A stretch of 64,000 nt of DNA. Origin: Hysterangium stoloniferum. Its lineage: Eukaryota; Basidiomycota; Agaricomycetes; Hysterangiales; Hysterangiaceae. The position numbers were made by a program, and so were the translations under genes. The notes beneath the pieces were generated by a model. It was not told where the DNA came from, ran no database searches, and saw nothing but the letters and a program-made list of their open reading frames with translations. Location: NCBI GenBank assembly GCA_015178975.1, contig WHVD01000001.1, positions 62,001 to 126,000 of the forward strand. The letters are read 5' to 3'. Below, piece by piece: positions 44,072 to 55,944 of the stretch. Every line of letters starts with the position of its first letter. Positions within the stretch are counted from its first letter, which is position 1.

Positions 44072-45585
44072 TCACGACGGAGCATTGAACACCATCTGAA
44101 CTGCCATTTCAAAGTCATGATCTAAATCGTGGTGCCAGACGAAATCCCATTGATCAGTAAGATCACTCCGAATCCCCTCTATTGAGCCGCCGCTGGGACC
44201 AGCATATTCGTATACCTCACCTGCAGCGTAGCTAGAAGTGAGGACTCGATTGGCTCGTGGCCGTCGGATGTGATCATAGGCCTTAAGAACCGTCTGTTAA
44301 TGATATATTAGAAGAAACTACTTCGCATGAATAAATGTTCGTAAGATCACCTCTAGGTGTTGCAAACGCGTCGAAGGGTGCGTATGTAGACGCGTGAGCA
44401 TATAAGCGTCTTCGATAGCTTGACCTGCCCCAGCACCAAGATGTGGCTGCATACTATGCGCCTGATTCGTAAAATAAGGTTGGGAGGTGACTTAAAACTA
44501 AAAATATTACTTACCGAATCGCCCACTAACACAATTTTACCTCTTATATATACGAGTCTAATGGCTGATCCGACGCGTGTAAAACCCATTTGGTCGGCTT
44601 TTTTATATTCTGTAATCGGTGGATATTTAGATTTGTTTTAGAAAGTCAGACAATCGAGCTCACAGCTAACAAATCTAAAACATGCTTTCCCCAGCCCACA
44701 AAATGCTCTAACATTTCTTCTTGTTCGACCGCAACTACCCAAGGAGGATCAAGAGTCAGATCCTGTTCTTCTGCTAGTTTGCTTCTGTCGGTACAGAATA
44801 TGACAACATTAACCTAATTAGATGTCAAACTCCAACATGAAGCATCCGCGACGGATGGCATACAATGGGTTTCCCTTGGAGTGGGTAAGATATGATGTGC
44901 TAATCAACGGAGCAGAAGTTCGCCATCTTTTATAACACCATGGAAGTAAGCGTGGTGACCCACCAGGTTTGGACCCACTAGGCAATGTTAGATTGAGTAA
45001 TGCTAGCAGTGCTTCCCAGGGTCAGGTGGTGTAATGGTTAACACCGGTTCAATCCCCAGTCTGGCCATTCATTTTCTACACTTTTAACAGGCAATGGGGT
45101 CTTTTGAGTATACCTTCACCCAAGCCGCTACAGCAGCAGTCACGGGAATGAGGCCGCGGAACACAAGCCTGCGGGTAAATTTTGCGTGGACCGGCCTACC
45201 AACAACAGTTATTCGAATTGAACTCTTGATGCCGTCACAACCAATGACTATGTCCGATCTATGTCTTGTGCCATCATCAAAAAATATGGTGGTCCCGCCT
45301 TCGTCCTCGAGAACGGAGATGCACTTCTTGCCAAAGTGAGAGACTTCTGGGGGAAGGAGACTAACAAGCGCCTCTAAGAAATGAGCTCGGTGCACTCCCA
45401 GGGCTAGGTCATCATCGGTACCCGGATACTACAACGCGGCAAGAATAGATATGAGAGAAGAAAAAGACTTTCAAAACAAATTGGGTTACATCGTAAATCA
45501 GTTCACGTCCGGGGAGTCCAGAGATGAACAAAAGGTCTCATTGATGGAGGTTCATTTGATACCCTCAAGATGTCGTCCAAGATGT
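44072..45585 (-). pseudogene. FAD monooxygenase B1, inactivated duplicate of A1
   Basis: Matches A1 but is broken in several places. The whole N-terminal FAD-binding region is deleted at 45585. Two bases are missing near 45533 (AAAAGGTCTC versus AAAAGGGGTCTC). One base is missing near 45125 (CAAGCCGC versus CAAGGCCGC), shifting the frame after VTAAVAA. A tRNA-derived insert sits in the next coding stretch, and an extra TA near 44545 (TATATATACG) breaks the KIVLVGDS exon upstream. The GD-motif and C-terminal exons are otherwise recognisable. Confidence 0.9.
44988..45088 (+). mobile_element. SINE-like tRNA-derived insertion
   Basis: A 101-bp insert flanked by 8-bp target duplicates AGGCAATG (44980-44987 and 45089-45096), absent from the same site in copy A (about 32511). 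It contains a Pol III A-box (TGGTGTAATGG) and B-box (GGTTCAATCCC), with CCAG/CTGG able to pair as an acceptor-like stem. Only about ten bases separate the boxes, so the anticodon arm is missing and it cannot be a working tRNA. Confidence 0.8.
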
Positions 45586-46070
45586 CTGTTTCGTTCATAT
45601 ATCGCAGTAGCATTGGAATAGCTTGCTCGTTCGATAATAAGTTCGCAAAGGTGAACCCCTCTTGCGGCAGTTTGCTTTCTCATCCTTTCGCGCTGTACAC
45701 GATACTTTGGGCAAACCATCATATAATGGAACGGCGTTTCCTCCTTCGATCTACACTCATCACAAACGGGGGTTTCCCTGGCCCCGATTCGATGAAGGTG
45801 ATTATTCAGTGGTACGTGTCCCCTTCTCAGTTGCACAAGGAGACTCGTCTGATATTTTTCTAGTGAGTTGGTTATCTTCCAAAAATTTGTTTAAGGTAAC
45901 GAGGGGTCCACCTTCACTAGTGCGGCGTAGCTCGGTGAGGTACCAAACCTCTTTCCGCTTCCACCATCATACGGATATTATACTCCTTCTTGATAGCCGC
46001 CATACTAGTTGGTAGATCTTCTATCGGTGCGGGTGGCAGTTCAACTTGGGGTTCCCATATCCCCTGGCTG
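45552..46070 (-). mobile_element. LINE 3' fragment, copy B
   Basis: The reverse strand encodes the end of a non-LTR retrotransposon ORF2: SLLVQLRRGHVPLNNHLHRI, then the Cys/His knuckle CDECRSKEETPFHYMMVC, preceded by SYAALVKVDPSLP-like residues with one stop. It is a fragment with no reverse-transcriptase core. It lies between the two monooxygenase genes in both units, so it predates the duplication. Confidence 0.85.
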
Positions 46071-46805
46071 CCGCTTTGGCCCCGTGATTTTCCAGATTAG
46101 TCGTTGCCTCCCTGACCAGGTGTTCTCTCCGCAGGAATTCCATTCCTAAAAACACCCCCATCAACATGGTAGATACTTAAAAGATACTATGTACACCTGA
46201 TCACCCTTAAGTACCTTTTGGTTAGATCCTTAAATAATTTTAACTCTTATAAGGATCTAATGTATGATCATTGGAGTTTATATAGAATGAACCTCTACTA
46301 AGGGATCCTTAAAATTTTTGGAGTGGGGTTTTTTCCCCGGTGGCTGCCATTTACTATTTATTTACTGAGTATCCCGTGGGTTCCAAGGTTCCAAATCGGC
46401 GGACAATAGACCAATGATTGGAAGACATGGCTTCATAATTTGTAAATTGTACAAGTTGTGCCCGGCAGAATACTAGTAGCTGTGGTCACAACACTGGATA
46501 GAAATCGTGGCGGTCCGCTATTAAAGGCGTGCAGCGCTCCTTTGAAGCACTCAATATAAAAAGCAGAGGCTTACTCGCGAAAATGAAAGAATTGGGGGTG
46601 AAGGAGAAATTGTTTTGTAGGGCGATCTACGGTTAATCTATAAACACGGACGTTGAACTTGGTTCAGCAAAAATAACTGAGATCTGTTGCAATAGTAGCC
46701 TCCTAGTCGCGTCGTTATCCGTTCCCTAAGGAATAATAGGCCACTTTACTCTTAATGTCAAGGTCGCATATACGTACAAGGCTCTGCCTGAGTAACAACC
46801 CTGCA

Positions 46806-48504
46806 TCAATCAAACGCCATCTGAACTGCCATTTCAAAGTCATGATCTAAATCATGGTTCCAGACGAAATCCCATTGATCAATAAGATCAGTCCGAATGG
46901 CCTCTATTGAGTCGCCGCTAGGACCAGCTTGTTCGTATACTTCCCCTGCAGTGTAGCTAGACGTGAGGACTCGATTGGCTCGTGGCCGTCGGATGTAATC
47001 ATAGGCCTTAAGAACTGTCTGTTAATGATATGTTATGAGAGACTACTTCGCATGGGTGGACGTTCGTAAGGTCACCTCTACGTTTTGCAATTTCGCCAAA
47101 GGGTGTGTAAGTAGACGCGAGAGCATGTAAGCGTCTTCGATAGCTTGACCTGCTCCAGCACCCAGATGCGGGAGCATACTATGCGCCTGATTCCTAGAGT
47201 AAAAACTGCCATTTTGGAAGTAAAGATTTCACTCACCGAATCGCCCACTAACGCAATTTTACCTCGTATATACGACTTTAGCGGTGGATTCAACGCGTGT
47301 AAAAACCATTTAGTTGGCTTCTTAATATTCTGTAATCGGTGGTGATATACGGATCGGCTCAGTAAGTCAAACCATCAAACTGACAGCTAACAAATCTAAA
47401 GCATGTTTTCCAAAGGCAGCAAAATGCTCTAACATTTCTTCTTGTGTGGCTGCAACTACCGAAGGTTGACCGAGCCTTGGACTCTGTTCTTCTGCTGGTT
47501 TACTTCTGTCGGTCGAGAAAGCGAGAATATTAACCTAATCAGACATTAGGTGCGGCTGTCAAGCATCCGTGACCGATGGCGTACGAGTTGTGGCCCATGG
47601 AGTGGAAAAACTATAATGTGCTGGCCAACACAAAAAACGTGTCACTATCTTTTATATAATAACAGGGATCAATGTGAAGTGTGATGACCCACCCGGTTTG
47701 GACCAACTAGGCAATGGGGTCTATTTAATACAGCTTTACCCAAGGCAGCCACAGCAGCAGCCTCGGGAATGAGCCCACGGAACGCAACTGTGCCGGTAAA
47801 TTTCGCGTGGACCGGCTCACCGACGACAACTGTCCGAATTGAACTCTTGATGCCGTCACAACCAATAACTATGTCCGATGTATGACTTGTGCCATCGTCA
47901 AAAAACATGGTAATTTCGCTTTCGCCCTCGACGACTGAGATACACTTTTTGCGGAAGTGAGAGACTTCTGTGGGCAGGAGACTGACGAGCGCGTCCAAAA
48001 AATGAGCTCGGTGTACTCCTATCCCTATGTCTTCTTCGGTACCCGGATACTAGAATGTGGCAAAAATGGATATCAGAGAAGAAAAAGACGATTCAAAGCA
48101 AATCGGTTTACATCGTAAATCAGTTCACGTCCGGGGAGGCCAGAGATTAACAAAAAGGTTCTCATTGTCAGGGGTTCATCCGATATCCTCAATATTTCAT
48201 CCAAGATGCCTAGACCTTTAAGAGCTCGAATAGCGTTGGACCCTAAAAAGATCAACTTGACTCGATCCATGGTGCGAAAGATAACGATTCAGCCGACCTA
48301 TTCCCAGCCCAGCAGCAATCTCTTCAAACTTGGACTGTGTATCAAATAAACCCATATTCATCGATTAGCTACCCAAACTATTCCTCTCACCGCTTGTTCG
48401 AATATGTCGACTTGGACGCCGCCACGTATTAAACCGACTGCGAGTGCGAGGCCAGCTACGCCTCCACCCACGATGGCGACTTTGAAGTCCTTGGCTGGTG
48501 GCAT
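46806..48504 (-). CDS. FAD-dependent monooxygenase B2 (duplicate of A2)
   Basis: Near-identical duplicate of A2 with the same exon structure: MPPAKDFKVAIVGGGVAGL, GSNAIRALKGLGILDEILRI, GVHRAHFLDALVSLLPTEV, GCDGIKSSIRTVVVGEPV, HIIVFPLHGPQL and KIALVGDSAHSMLPHLGAGA. Differences from A2 are mostly single substitutions; I found no frameshift or stop in the exons, so both could be active. It keeps its full upstream region, shared divergently with the permease pseudogene. Confidence 0.8.
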
Positions 48505-49181
48505 GTTTAAAGAGTCGATTATCCAGCTTCAGTGGCCTAATACTTATCGTGAAGGTACCAGTACTGCAACTGAGCCGGACTCAGGTTAGGGCCTATCGAT
48601 ATGAGTAAAGTCCTTTTATGGCCTTCAATAAATGAAGTCGTTTCATGATATTTTTAATATAACGTTTGAACAGGAATAGAATTAAATAATAATAAACGCC
48701 ACTAATTGGTTCCAGTGACTTTTGAAGGGTGAGCTTACACATAAATCCCCCGATTGTTGCTGGCCGATAGAATAACTTGGTGGAGAGTAATTCCTAGTAT
48801 ACCATTCTAAGTCTGATCCCAAACCCTTACGATTTGTTTTGTTCACTAAACACTTCCCTCTAGAAAATGCCAACCTGTTGACTTCCAGCGGACGCATAAT
48901 GTACTCGTTTGTACATATTTTTTAGAATGACCCTAATATGTACTGACATACTAAGTACGGCATACCAGTAGGCGAGTATAATAGAGTTCGCTATAGCCGT
49001 TTCCTAAACTTGCTGAATGTTTACATACATTCAAAAGTAGCTGCTACTCCTACCATATTAACCAGGGATACGGATAATTTCCCTCTTAGCAGTCAAGCTG
49101 AAGGACTGATATACCCAGTACCAAACCTAAGCCGTCTCAAAACCTTGAAATTACCTTTACGCAAGCTCTATTGTCTTGAAA

Positions 49182-51182
49182 ATGAACCATACAACACCAG
49201 ATAATTACAATCTTGCCAGAGAGACGTCTGAAGAGCCTTTGTATCTAAGACAAACCGAACTCTCCCTTAATCCTGTAGACAATCCTCCTGCCCCAGTCCC
49301 TTTACCAGATCTTCACAAAGGATCTGGTGGCCAAACGAGAAGATTCGCCTCAGCAGTCAGTTACGGCAAAGGACGATTATTATCAAGGCGATGATGGATC
49401 GGCGAATATAACTACTCTTGGCTGTGTGCCCCCACACTGCCTTTTGTGAGTTCATCCGCGTTTATCGTTATTTATGACGTATCTCTGTTCCAGGGATTTT
49501 AAGTCTGGTTCAGATATCGCGTTTCAAAACTTTAGCGCGGATATTTTCTCGGACCCGGACCTTTACCCGTCATGGAGACAAGTTTTGCTCCCCTGTCCGC
49601 ATGGCCCACGGTATAGTTATTACACTGACAAGGCATTGACTAAGCTTGATATAACCGTGACACCCGGACCATGTCTAGATGCATTTGGGATGTTACTGGG
49701 AAAGTGATTGGAGGGTATAATTATGAACGTACTTACTGAGCGTTCTCTCAGGGACATGTATTGTATGCGCTTTTATCGAGATTTTAATGTCGTTCGTCCC
49801 GGCGCGTATTTTACGGAAGGTTTTCCCTCCTCCGGTGGTTATAGGTAAGATTTTAATATGAATATTTCAAATGGTTAAAAGGATTTTAATTCATTCACTC
49901 TCCTCTTCCCCTCGATAATTTCAGGTACAGTCATATTATTGATTAGAGGCTCGTTAATCGGGTCTAGTGGCATGTCCAACTGGGGCCGTGGTACCAATTG
50001 TATGACATTTCCTCAGAGTGGAATTTTCAAAAAATCCCGCACAACACTGGCCCCAAGGCCTGCACTGCAAGACCATATCCAGCGATAATCCTAAGGATGA
50101 GTCAGGTTGTCAATGGACAATATAATAGTTGAGGCTTACCAGAACTCATCGGCCTTGGGTTTTTGTCTTTCGTCTCGATAATCTTGGTAAGCGGTTATTT
50201 CGCTTGTGTTGAACCGGCTCTGTTTTATTCAACTAATTTTTTAGACCGAAGTCTTTGGCTCGCCTTTCCTGAGGTCTTGTAGTATTATGGTTGGATTAGC
50301 AATTGGTGTATTGCTGCTGGAGCAACGGGGTACATTGATGGTAGCGGCATCAATTCAGCGCCCGTGATAACTTTTTTTTATGGTATAGCTTTGTCCCCAT
50401 TTATCCTAACATTACTGGAGATAATGTTTCAGGGTTCGAACATTCAAGATCTGGGTGCATACCCCCTGCCATTTTACTCATCCTTGCTGTATACAGTTGT
50501 CTCCCCCAGTGAAGTGAGCAAGAACCGATTGATTGATAGTTTCTTTGGCGATGGAAGCCATTGGAGACATTACAGCTTCGGCAGAGGCATCGCATCTTGA
50601 AATTGACGAACCCGAATTTGACTCTCGAGGCATTTTGGTATATGAAACCGTGCCCATCGTTATTAAGATACCTGACTATTATCGTAAGCCTTCACTAGTC
50701 AGACGGCATAGGTTCATTTATAGCAGGATTACTCACAGTATCACCCTTATCAGTTTTGGCACAGGAATTTATTCCATATTCTTTTCTGCATGAGATGGAT
50801 GGCTGACCAGAGACCTTAGAACAATGGTGTTATTGTACTTACCCGTTGTGCTAATCGTACAGCTCATGGTTTCTGCTGTGCATTCCTCATGGTTTCTGCT
50901 GTGCATTCCTCACGTGCAATCCCAATGTCGATGGTCTAGAACATGTTGCCCTACTATATAGTCCCTAACTCGGTCTTGGGTGATGTGATGACCTTGTTAT
51001 TTGGCAAAGTTGCTGTATCGAGGATTCGGGTTTTGGCTTATATCACATGGACTCGTCGGAACAGATTCATCTTTGCGTCCGCACTGAGTTTAGGAATTGA
51101 CAAGCTAATCGCACCTGGAATTCTAAAACATCTTTTTGATGGTGTGAAAAATGCTAATAAAAGCCTGACCGGACTGATCTAG
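49182..51182 (+). pseudogene. Purine/xanthine (UapA-type) permease, decayed
   Basis: Nucleobase-ascorbate transporter family remnants in the right order but in different frames: the N-terminal exon ending RLLSRR at a premature TGA (49391), ILSLVQISRF, TPGPCLDAFGMLLGK, EILMSFVPARILRKVFPP, ATGYIDGSGINSAPVITF, then the highly conserved LAMEAIGDITASAEASHLEI and PEFDSRG, NSVLGDVMTLLFGKVAVSRI, RVLAYITWTRRNRFIFASAL and LFDGVKNANKSLTGLI. Several transmembrane segments are missing or shifted and stops are frequent. The family imports purines by proton symport at the plasma membrane; this copy is dead. Confidence 0.85.
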
Positions 51183-52611
51183 TGCATTACGGTTATATTA
51201 ACTACACCATGTGAGTTCTCTACATCGTCTCTTGGTGAATCTACCATAAGTACATCCGTTTAGTTTTGATTGGGAGTTTCATAGGGTGATACTGAATTCG
51301 GTCTTGCCATTAGAGGTGGTGGAGGGAGAACATTAGTTCGAATGAAGCGGAGGACATGATATTTGAATGCACACATTGGTGACTTACAGCTACATACAAC
51401 TATCAGCATGCTTCCAAACTTTCTCCATGCTATTTATAACTATTTGATTTGATTTATAATACACACTCATTGCCGTATGCTCTGATTGCTTCAACCATTT
51501 TCAACGTCCTCTCCCTTTCTGATGGGGTACATGGTACTATTCTCACACCTTCCATGAACTCGTAGCCTGATGGAGTATTTCTAATTCTTTCTGCCCTGCT
51601 ATCTCACGGTGCCATATGTCATTGTTGACGTTCTTCAGTAAGCTTGGGAACAGTTCATTCAATATCACATGAACACAATCATTCCAGTGTCAATGGCACG
51701 GAGCATCAACTGGCTCATGTTCCATGCGGTAGATATATTCGTCCACCTATCTTATCTACAGATCAGTCCTCTCATTTGGGTGTAGTACCAGTGCGGTGGC
51801 TCAACCTCCCAAGAAATACATCGGTCAAGTCGGTGCTATATTTGCATTCGACGTCCATCTTGTCAAAGTTTCCGCTTGAACATTCAAGTCGATAAAGGAG
51901 TTATCCAGTTGATATACCTACTAGGCTCATGATCTAGACCTGATCATCGAAGCCAATCATTTGACCTGCATCACCTTCTATGCAATTCGGCATGGATCTC
52001 ATTCCTCTCCATACCAACGTAGACTTACACCCATGATGATGAATCACCACAGTGACCTACCTAATCAACTAGAGCCTACAACCGTTTTAATCTTGGAGTC
52101 TGCTGCCTGGTGGGTAAGGCCTGTGATTATGTCCTTCTCTGTGCTCCGCGTGTTTCATTGGAAGGAATATGAAAATGTAATCGGTACTCTTGCAACACGC
52201 GAAGACTACATCTTCGTATATTCTCACAAAGATCTACGGCAAAACCACGGCAGCATGTGGTCCTTCGAGCAGATCAAACGGAAACTCAGAAATACGGTTA
52301 TTAATGCGTCGAAGTTCTCGGTCTTCTTCAAAGCCGATCCCGTGTTCCATGCCTGACTGCTGGAAGTCGTACTGCCACATTGGAGTACCCAATCACAGTT
52401 CTCACCCTTCAGTTCACCGCATGCAGCAGTCAAACGTGATTATTTTCTGATTCGGCATGTTATCTCTAGCTCCATATGTCTCAAACCGTTGTTGCGTGAC
52501 GGCAATGTATCGGGCAGTCCGTTCCATTTTGTTTAAATAACCCAAGAGAAAACTGTGAAAAAACATCAGTGTGCATCTGCATTCCCCCCTCTGAGCACCT
52601 CGTATTTAAAC
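51183..52611. other. Intergenic with a possible decayed gene on the minus strand
   Basis: The reverse strand of 51470-52460 shows protein-like stretches separated by stops: VDEYIYRMEHEPVDAP, NELFPSLLKNVNNDIWHREI, ERIRNTPSGYEFMEG and, further upstream, GMEHGIGFEEDRELRRINNR followed by ISEFPFDLLEGPHAAVV. I recognise no family and could not build a continuous set of exons. It may be a pseudogene or a poorly resolved gene. Confidence 0.35.
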
Positions 52612-55018
52612 ATGGTCACCTTCAAGAATCTCTTCTTTGCATCCCTCATCGCACTTGCGTCCTGCAACCCCGTTGTACAGAACCTCATATTGCACGAGAA
52701 AGTCGACGCTCCGCCTGCAGGCTTTGTTCACAACGGACCCGCTTCAGATTCGACGACATTGAACCTTCGCATCGCTCTCGTGTCTAGCAACATTCCTGGT
52801 CTTGAAAAGGCTTTGTTCGACGTTTCGACCCCAGATAGCGCCCTTTATGGACAGCATCTGACCAAAGAAGAGGTGGGTGATTATTATAATATATCCGATA
52901 TCATACAATATATTGACGCAACACTCAGGTGGAGGCATTCGTCGCCCCCACCCCAGACACAGTTTCCAATGTCAACGCCTTCCTGAGTGCAAACGGAATT
53001 ACTCCTCAGACTATTTCCCCCGCAGGCGACTGGTTGAGCTTCTCCATCCCGGTATCTAAAGCGAACGAAATCTTCGGTGCCGACTTCTCCGTGTTTGTTG
53101 ATCAAAGCAACGGCAAGTCGAGCATTCGTACACTCTCATACTCTATCCCCGAGTCGCTGCAGGGACACATCGAGCTTGTTCACCCCACTGTTACGTGAGT
53201 CAAATAAAGAACTTGTCACGTACATCTTCCTGCTCACCTGATCGTCCAGGTTCCCAGTCAGCGTTGGGGCACCGCGATTCTCTACTCCAGGAGACATCAG
53301 ACCAGCGTCGCAGGGCAACACCGACGCCGCGGTGGCGCCGGACGCTGTCCCTGCATCGTGTGCAAATACTGTCACCCCAGCTTGTCGTAAGTAGCTTGGA
53401 TTCACAAGCCACAATACATCTCACCCTTTGCACAGTCCAAGCATTGTACGGGATCCCTGCGACACCTGCAACTCAGGCATCAAACAAACTCGGCGTGTCC
53501 GGATTTATCGACCAATTCGCCCAGACTGCGGATCTAAAGGTCAATATGGCCTATTGGATTTCAACATAGATAACCTAATGCTCTGATACTAGTCTTTCCT
53601 TACTCTTTTGCGTCCGGACATGTCCTCCGCGACTACCTTTGCCCTTCAGACTTTGGACGGTGGCTCAAACCCGCAAGGAAGGAACGAGGCTGGCATTGAA
53701 GCCGTCAGTTTCATCACGACCGTCCAGGTTATTTGTGCTAATAGCGGTCGCGTTTAATAGAACTTGGATATTGAATACACCGTCGGTGTGGCCACTGGAG
53801 TTCCCGTCACGTTTATTTCGGTTGGGAACAACTTCCAGGACGGAGCCCTTGAAGGATTCTTGGACATTATTAACTTCTTGCTCGCAGAAAGCGCACCCCC
53901 CCATGTTTTGACCACCAGCTACGGTAAGACCCAAGTCCATTATACGAGGGGATCCTTCGAATAACATTAATAATCTTCGCTTTGTTAGGCCAGAACGAGA
54001 ACACTATCTCGCGTTCTTTGGCCAAGTAAGCATTTAATTTCCATTATTGAATGCGTAAGATGTTGAAGTATGTATAGTACCTTGTGTACCGCTTACATGC
54101 AACTTGGTGCCCGTGGAACGTCAATCCTGTTCGCCTCAGGTGATGGTGGTGTCGCTGGCTCGCAAACCTCTTCCTGCAGCACTTTCCTCCCTACTTTCCC
54201 CTCCGGCTGCCCCTTCATGACTTCTGTAAGTTGGAAACGAGCCTATTAACATTTTATTTAACTCACGAGAAGCATACCAGGTTGGTGCCACCACCGGCAT
54301 TGCCCCAGAAAAGGCCGCGACCTTCTCATCCGGTGGATTCTCGAACTTTTTCGCCAGGCCATCTTACCAGTCCACCGCCGTCCCTGCCTACCTCACCGCA
54401 CTCGGGTCTACCAACGCTGGCAAATTCAACACGGTAAGCAGTATGTCGTATTACTATTATTCTCTTTCTTATAGCGCACAATCTCTCCTGTTCCGACACA
54501 GAGCGGTCGTGGTTTCCCGGATATCTCCGCGCAGGGACAGAGTGTCGAGATTGTCTCCGGAGGAACGGCAGAGCTCGTCGACGGGACTTCATGCTCTTCC
54601 CCCATCTTTGCCAGTGTGATCTCGCTTCTGAATGATCGTCTCATCGCTGCTGGCAAGAGCCCGCTTGGTTTCCTCAACCCATTCTTATACAGCGCTACCG
54701 GAGCTGCTGCCTTGAATGATATCACCACTGGTGTGTTTAAGACCTGCTCGTTGTGTGCCGCGTTATCTCACAAATCTCCGCAGGAAACAACCCAGGTTGC
54801 AACACCAATGGTTTCCCTGTAAGTCCGCCATGTATCCTTGATTGTTATAATATACTGCCTCTAACTTCTTGCCCACAACTAAGGCAAAGACCGGCTGGGA
54901 TCCCGTGAGTTTTTTGGTTTTCGTCACAGGTCATAAAAAACTCACCGAGTTACTTGTTTAGGTCACTGGTCTGGGTACTCCAAACTTCGCCAAGTTGCTC
55001 ACTGCAGTTGGTTTATGA
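52612..55018 (+). CDS. Secreted sedolisin (S53 tripeptidyl peptidase type), 573 aa
   Basis: Thirteen exons: 52612-52872, 52929-53194, 53250-53386, 53436-53539, 53593-53703, 53761-53923, 53989-54025, 54078-54225, 54281-54433, 54502-54730, 54784-54818, 54884-54904, 54962-55018. They sum to 1722 nt in frame. A signal peptide (MVTFKNLFFASLIALASCN) precedes the pro-kumamolisin activation domain (residues about 30-190). The catalytic domain has the Glu/Asp pair in GIEANLDIEYTVG, the oxyanion Asp in FASGDGGVAG and the Ser in VDGTSCSSPIFAS. The C-terminal calcium site is in DITTGNNPG and GWDPVTGLGTPNF. An acid-acting extracellular endo- or tripeptidyl peptidase used for protein nutrition. No defect found. 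Confidence 0.93.
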
Positions 55019-55944
55019 TCATGATGATCAATTCGTGGTTTTTTTAATTCGTATTTCTTTTCTGCGATGGTCAACTGTAATAGAAAAAATATCTATACTG
55101 GAGATTGGGACAAACAATATTGACGGGGTATATATAATAATATTGTTTTTGAAATTAAAACTCCTTGAAGCTCGTCAGTAAAGTGGTTCAGCCGCCAGAG
55201 CAGCCGTTGTTGATCAGGTCTAAATTCGCTCCCATCCCTCTCTTGGCTGTGGAGAATTGGTCTCGGCTCCCAGAGGGTTTGAGAAAAGGTGGTAACTTTT
55301 GTTAAAATGCGAGTTTCAGCTTTTCGTGTAGCACACTCATGCTAATAGAAGATTAAAAAAAACATAATTTTACTGCACCAGACCTAACTAGAGTACTACA
55401 GCAGCAGTATAATCTGGCAACTTCGAGTCTGCCTATTGTGCTGAGTTGAATTCTCACCTCTAAAATTACCCAACATGACTTTCAATACGAGTGCCGATAC
55501 TTAATATTGGGACAGTGGTCAGATAATGGAGCGGTCATCATGAAGTGGGGGAGAGACGCATGAGTGCTAACTAACTCTCAACACCGAAACTGAGCCTGTC
55601 ACATCACAGGTTTAGACCGAGATCTAGAGAAGAGTTTAGTCCGTTGCGGGCAGGCAAAATTGTAAATTTCAAAGGAACGATGCACATCGACAAAAGTCGG
55701 GACGAAAAAAAATACACCACGAGCTTGACACAGAGATGCGATGGAGTCGAGTCGGAGCAAAGGAGAAGGGATTAAATAGAAATGTAGGTTCGGAGTTGGA
55801 AGTAAGGATCTGACAGTGCTGGCATCTGCCATTGGGAGTGATTTTGGTAGGGCGCGGCTTGGGGGGGGGCGGAATAACCAAAAAGCCAGAGACAGAGGAA
55901 GGAAGATGAAAGGGAACGGTAGAAAAGAATGGAGAGATCCTCGA
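55019..55944. other. Intergenic with a dispersed repeat
   Basis: Lies between the stops of the sedolisin and TFIIS genes (convergent). Apart from the repeat at 55178-55290 nothing is recognised. Minus-strand ORFs at 55599-56033 are read-through of the last TFIIS intron and 3' region. Confidence 0.5.
55178..55290. repeat. Dispersed repeat related to 10796-10905
   Basis: Both copies begin with CAGTAAAGTGGTT followed by AGCCGC and share GCTCCC, TTGG.TGTGGAG and GCTCC words in the same order and orientation. Identity is moderate by eye. Type unknown (SINE-like or LTR piece). Confidence 0.45.

Larger units (their letters stand above)
43253..49615. repeat. Tandem segmental duplication, copy B
   Basis: Direct repeat of 30808-43253 minus the Copia element, about 6.4 kb. 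Relative to copy A it lacks about 0.9 kb (the equivalent of 33013-33908) and the 172-bp TIR element, and carries a 101-bp tRNA-derived insertion. At its right end the permease pseudogene continues uninterrupted, so copy B's right flank is the ancestral one. Confidence 0.95.

Noticed and set aside
45020..45070. Possible functional tRNA gene
   Set aside because: A and B boxes are present but the anticodon arm is missing; the target duplicates show it is a SINE-like insertion.
49474..49707. 77-codon ORF taken as a complete small gene
   Set aside because: Its second half is a permease segment (TPGPCLDAFGMLLGK) of the decayed transporter and its first half is out of the permease frame.
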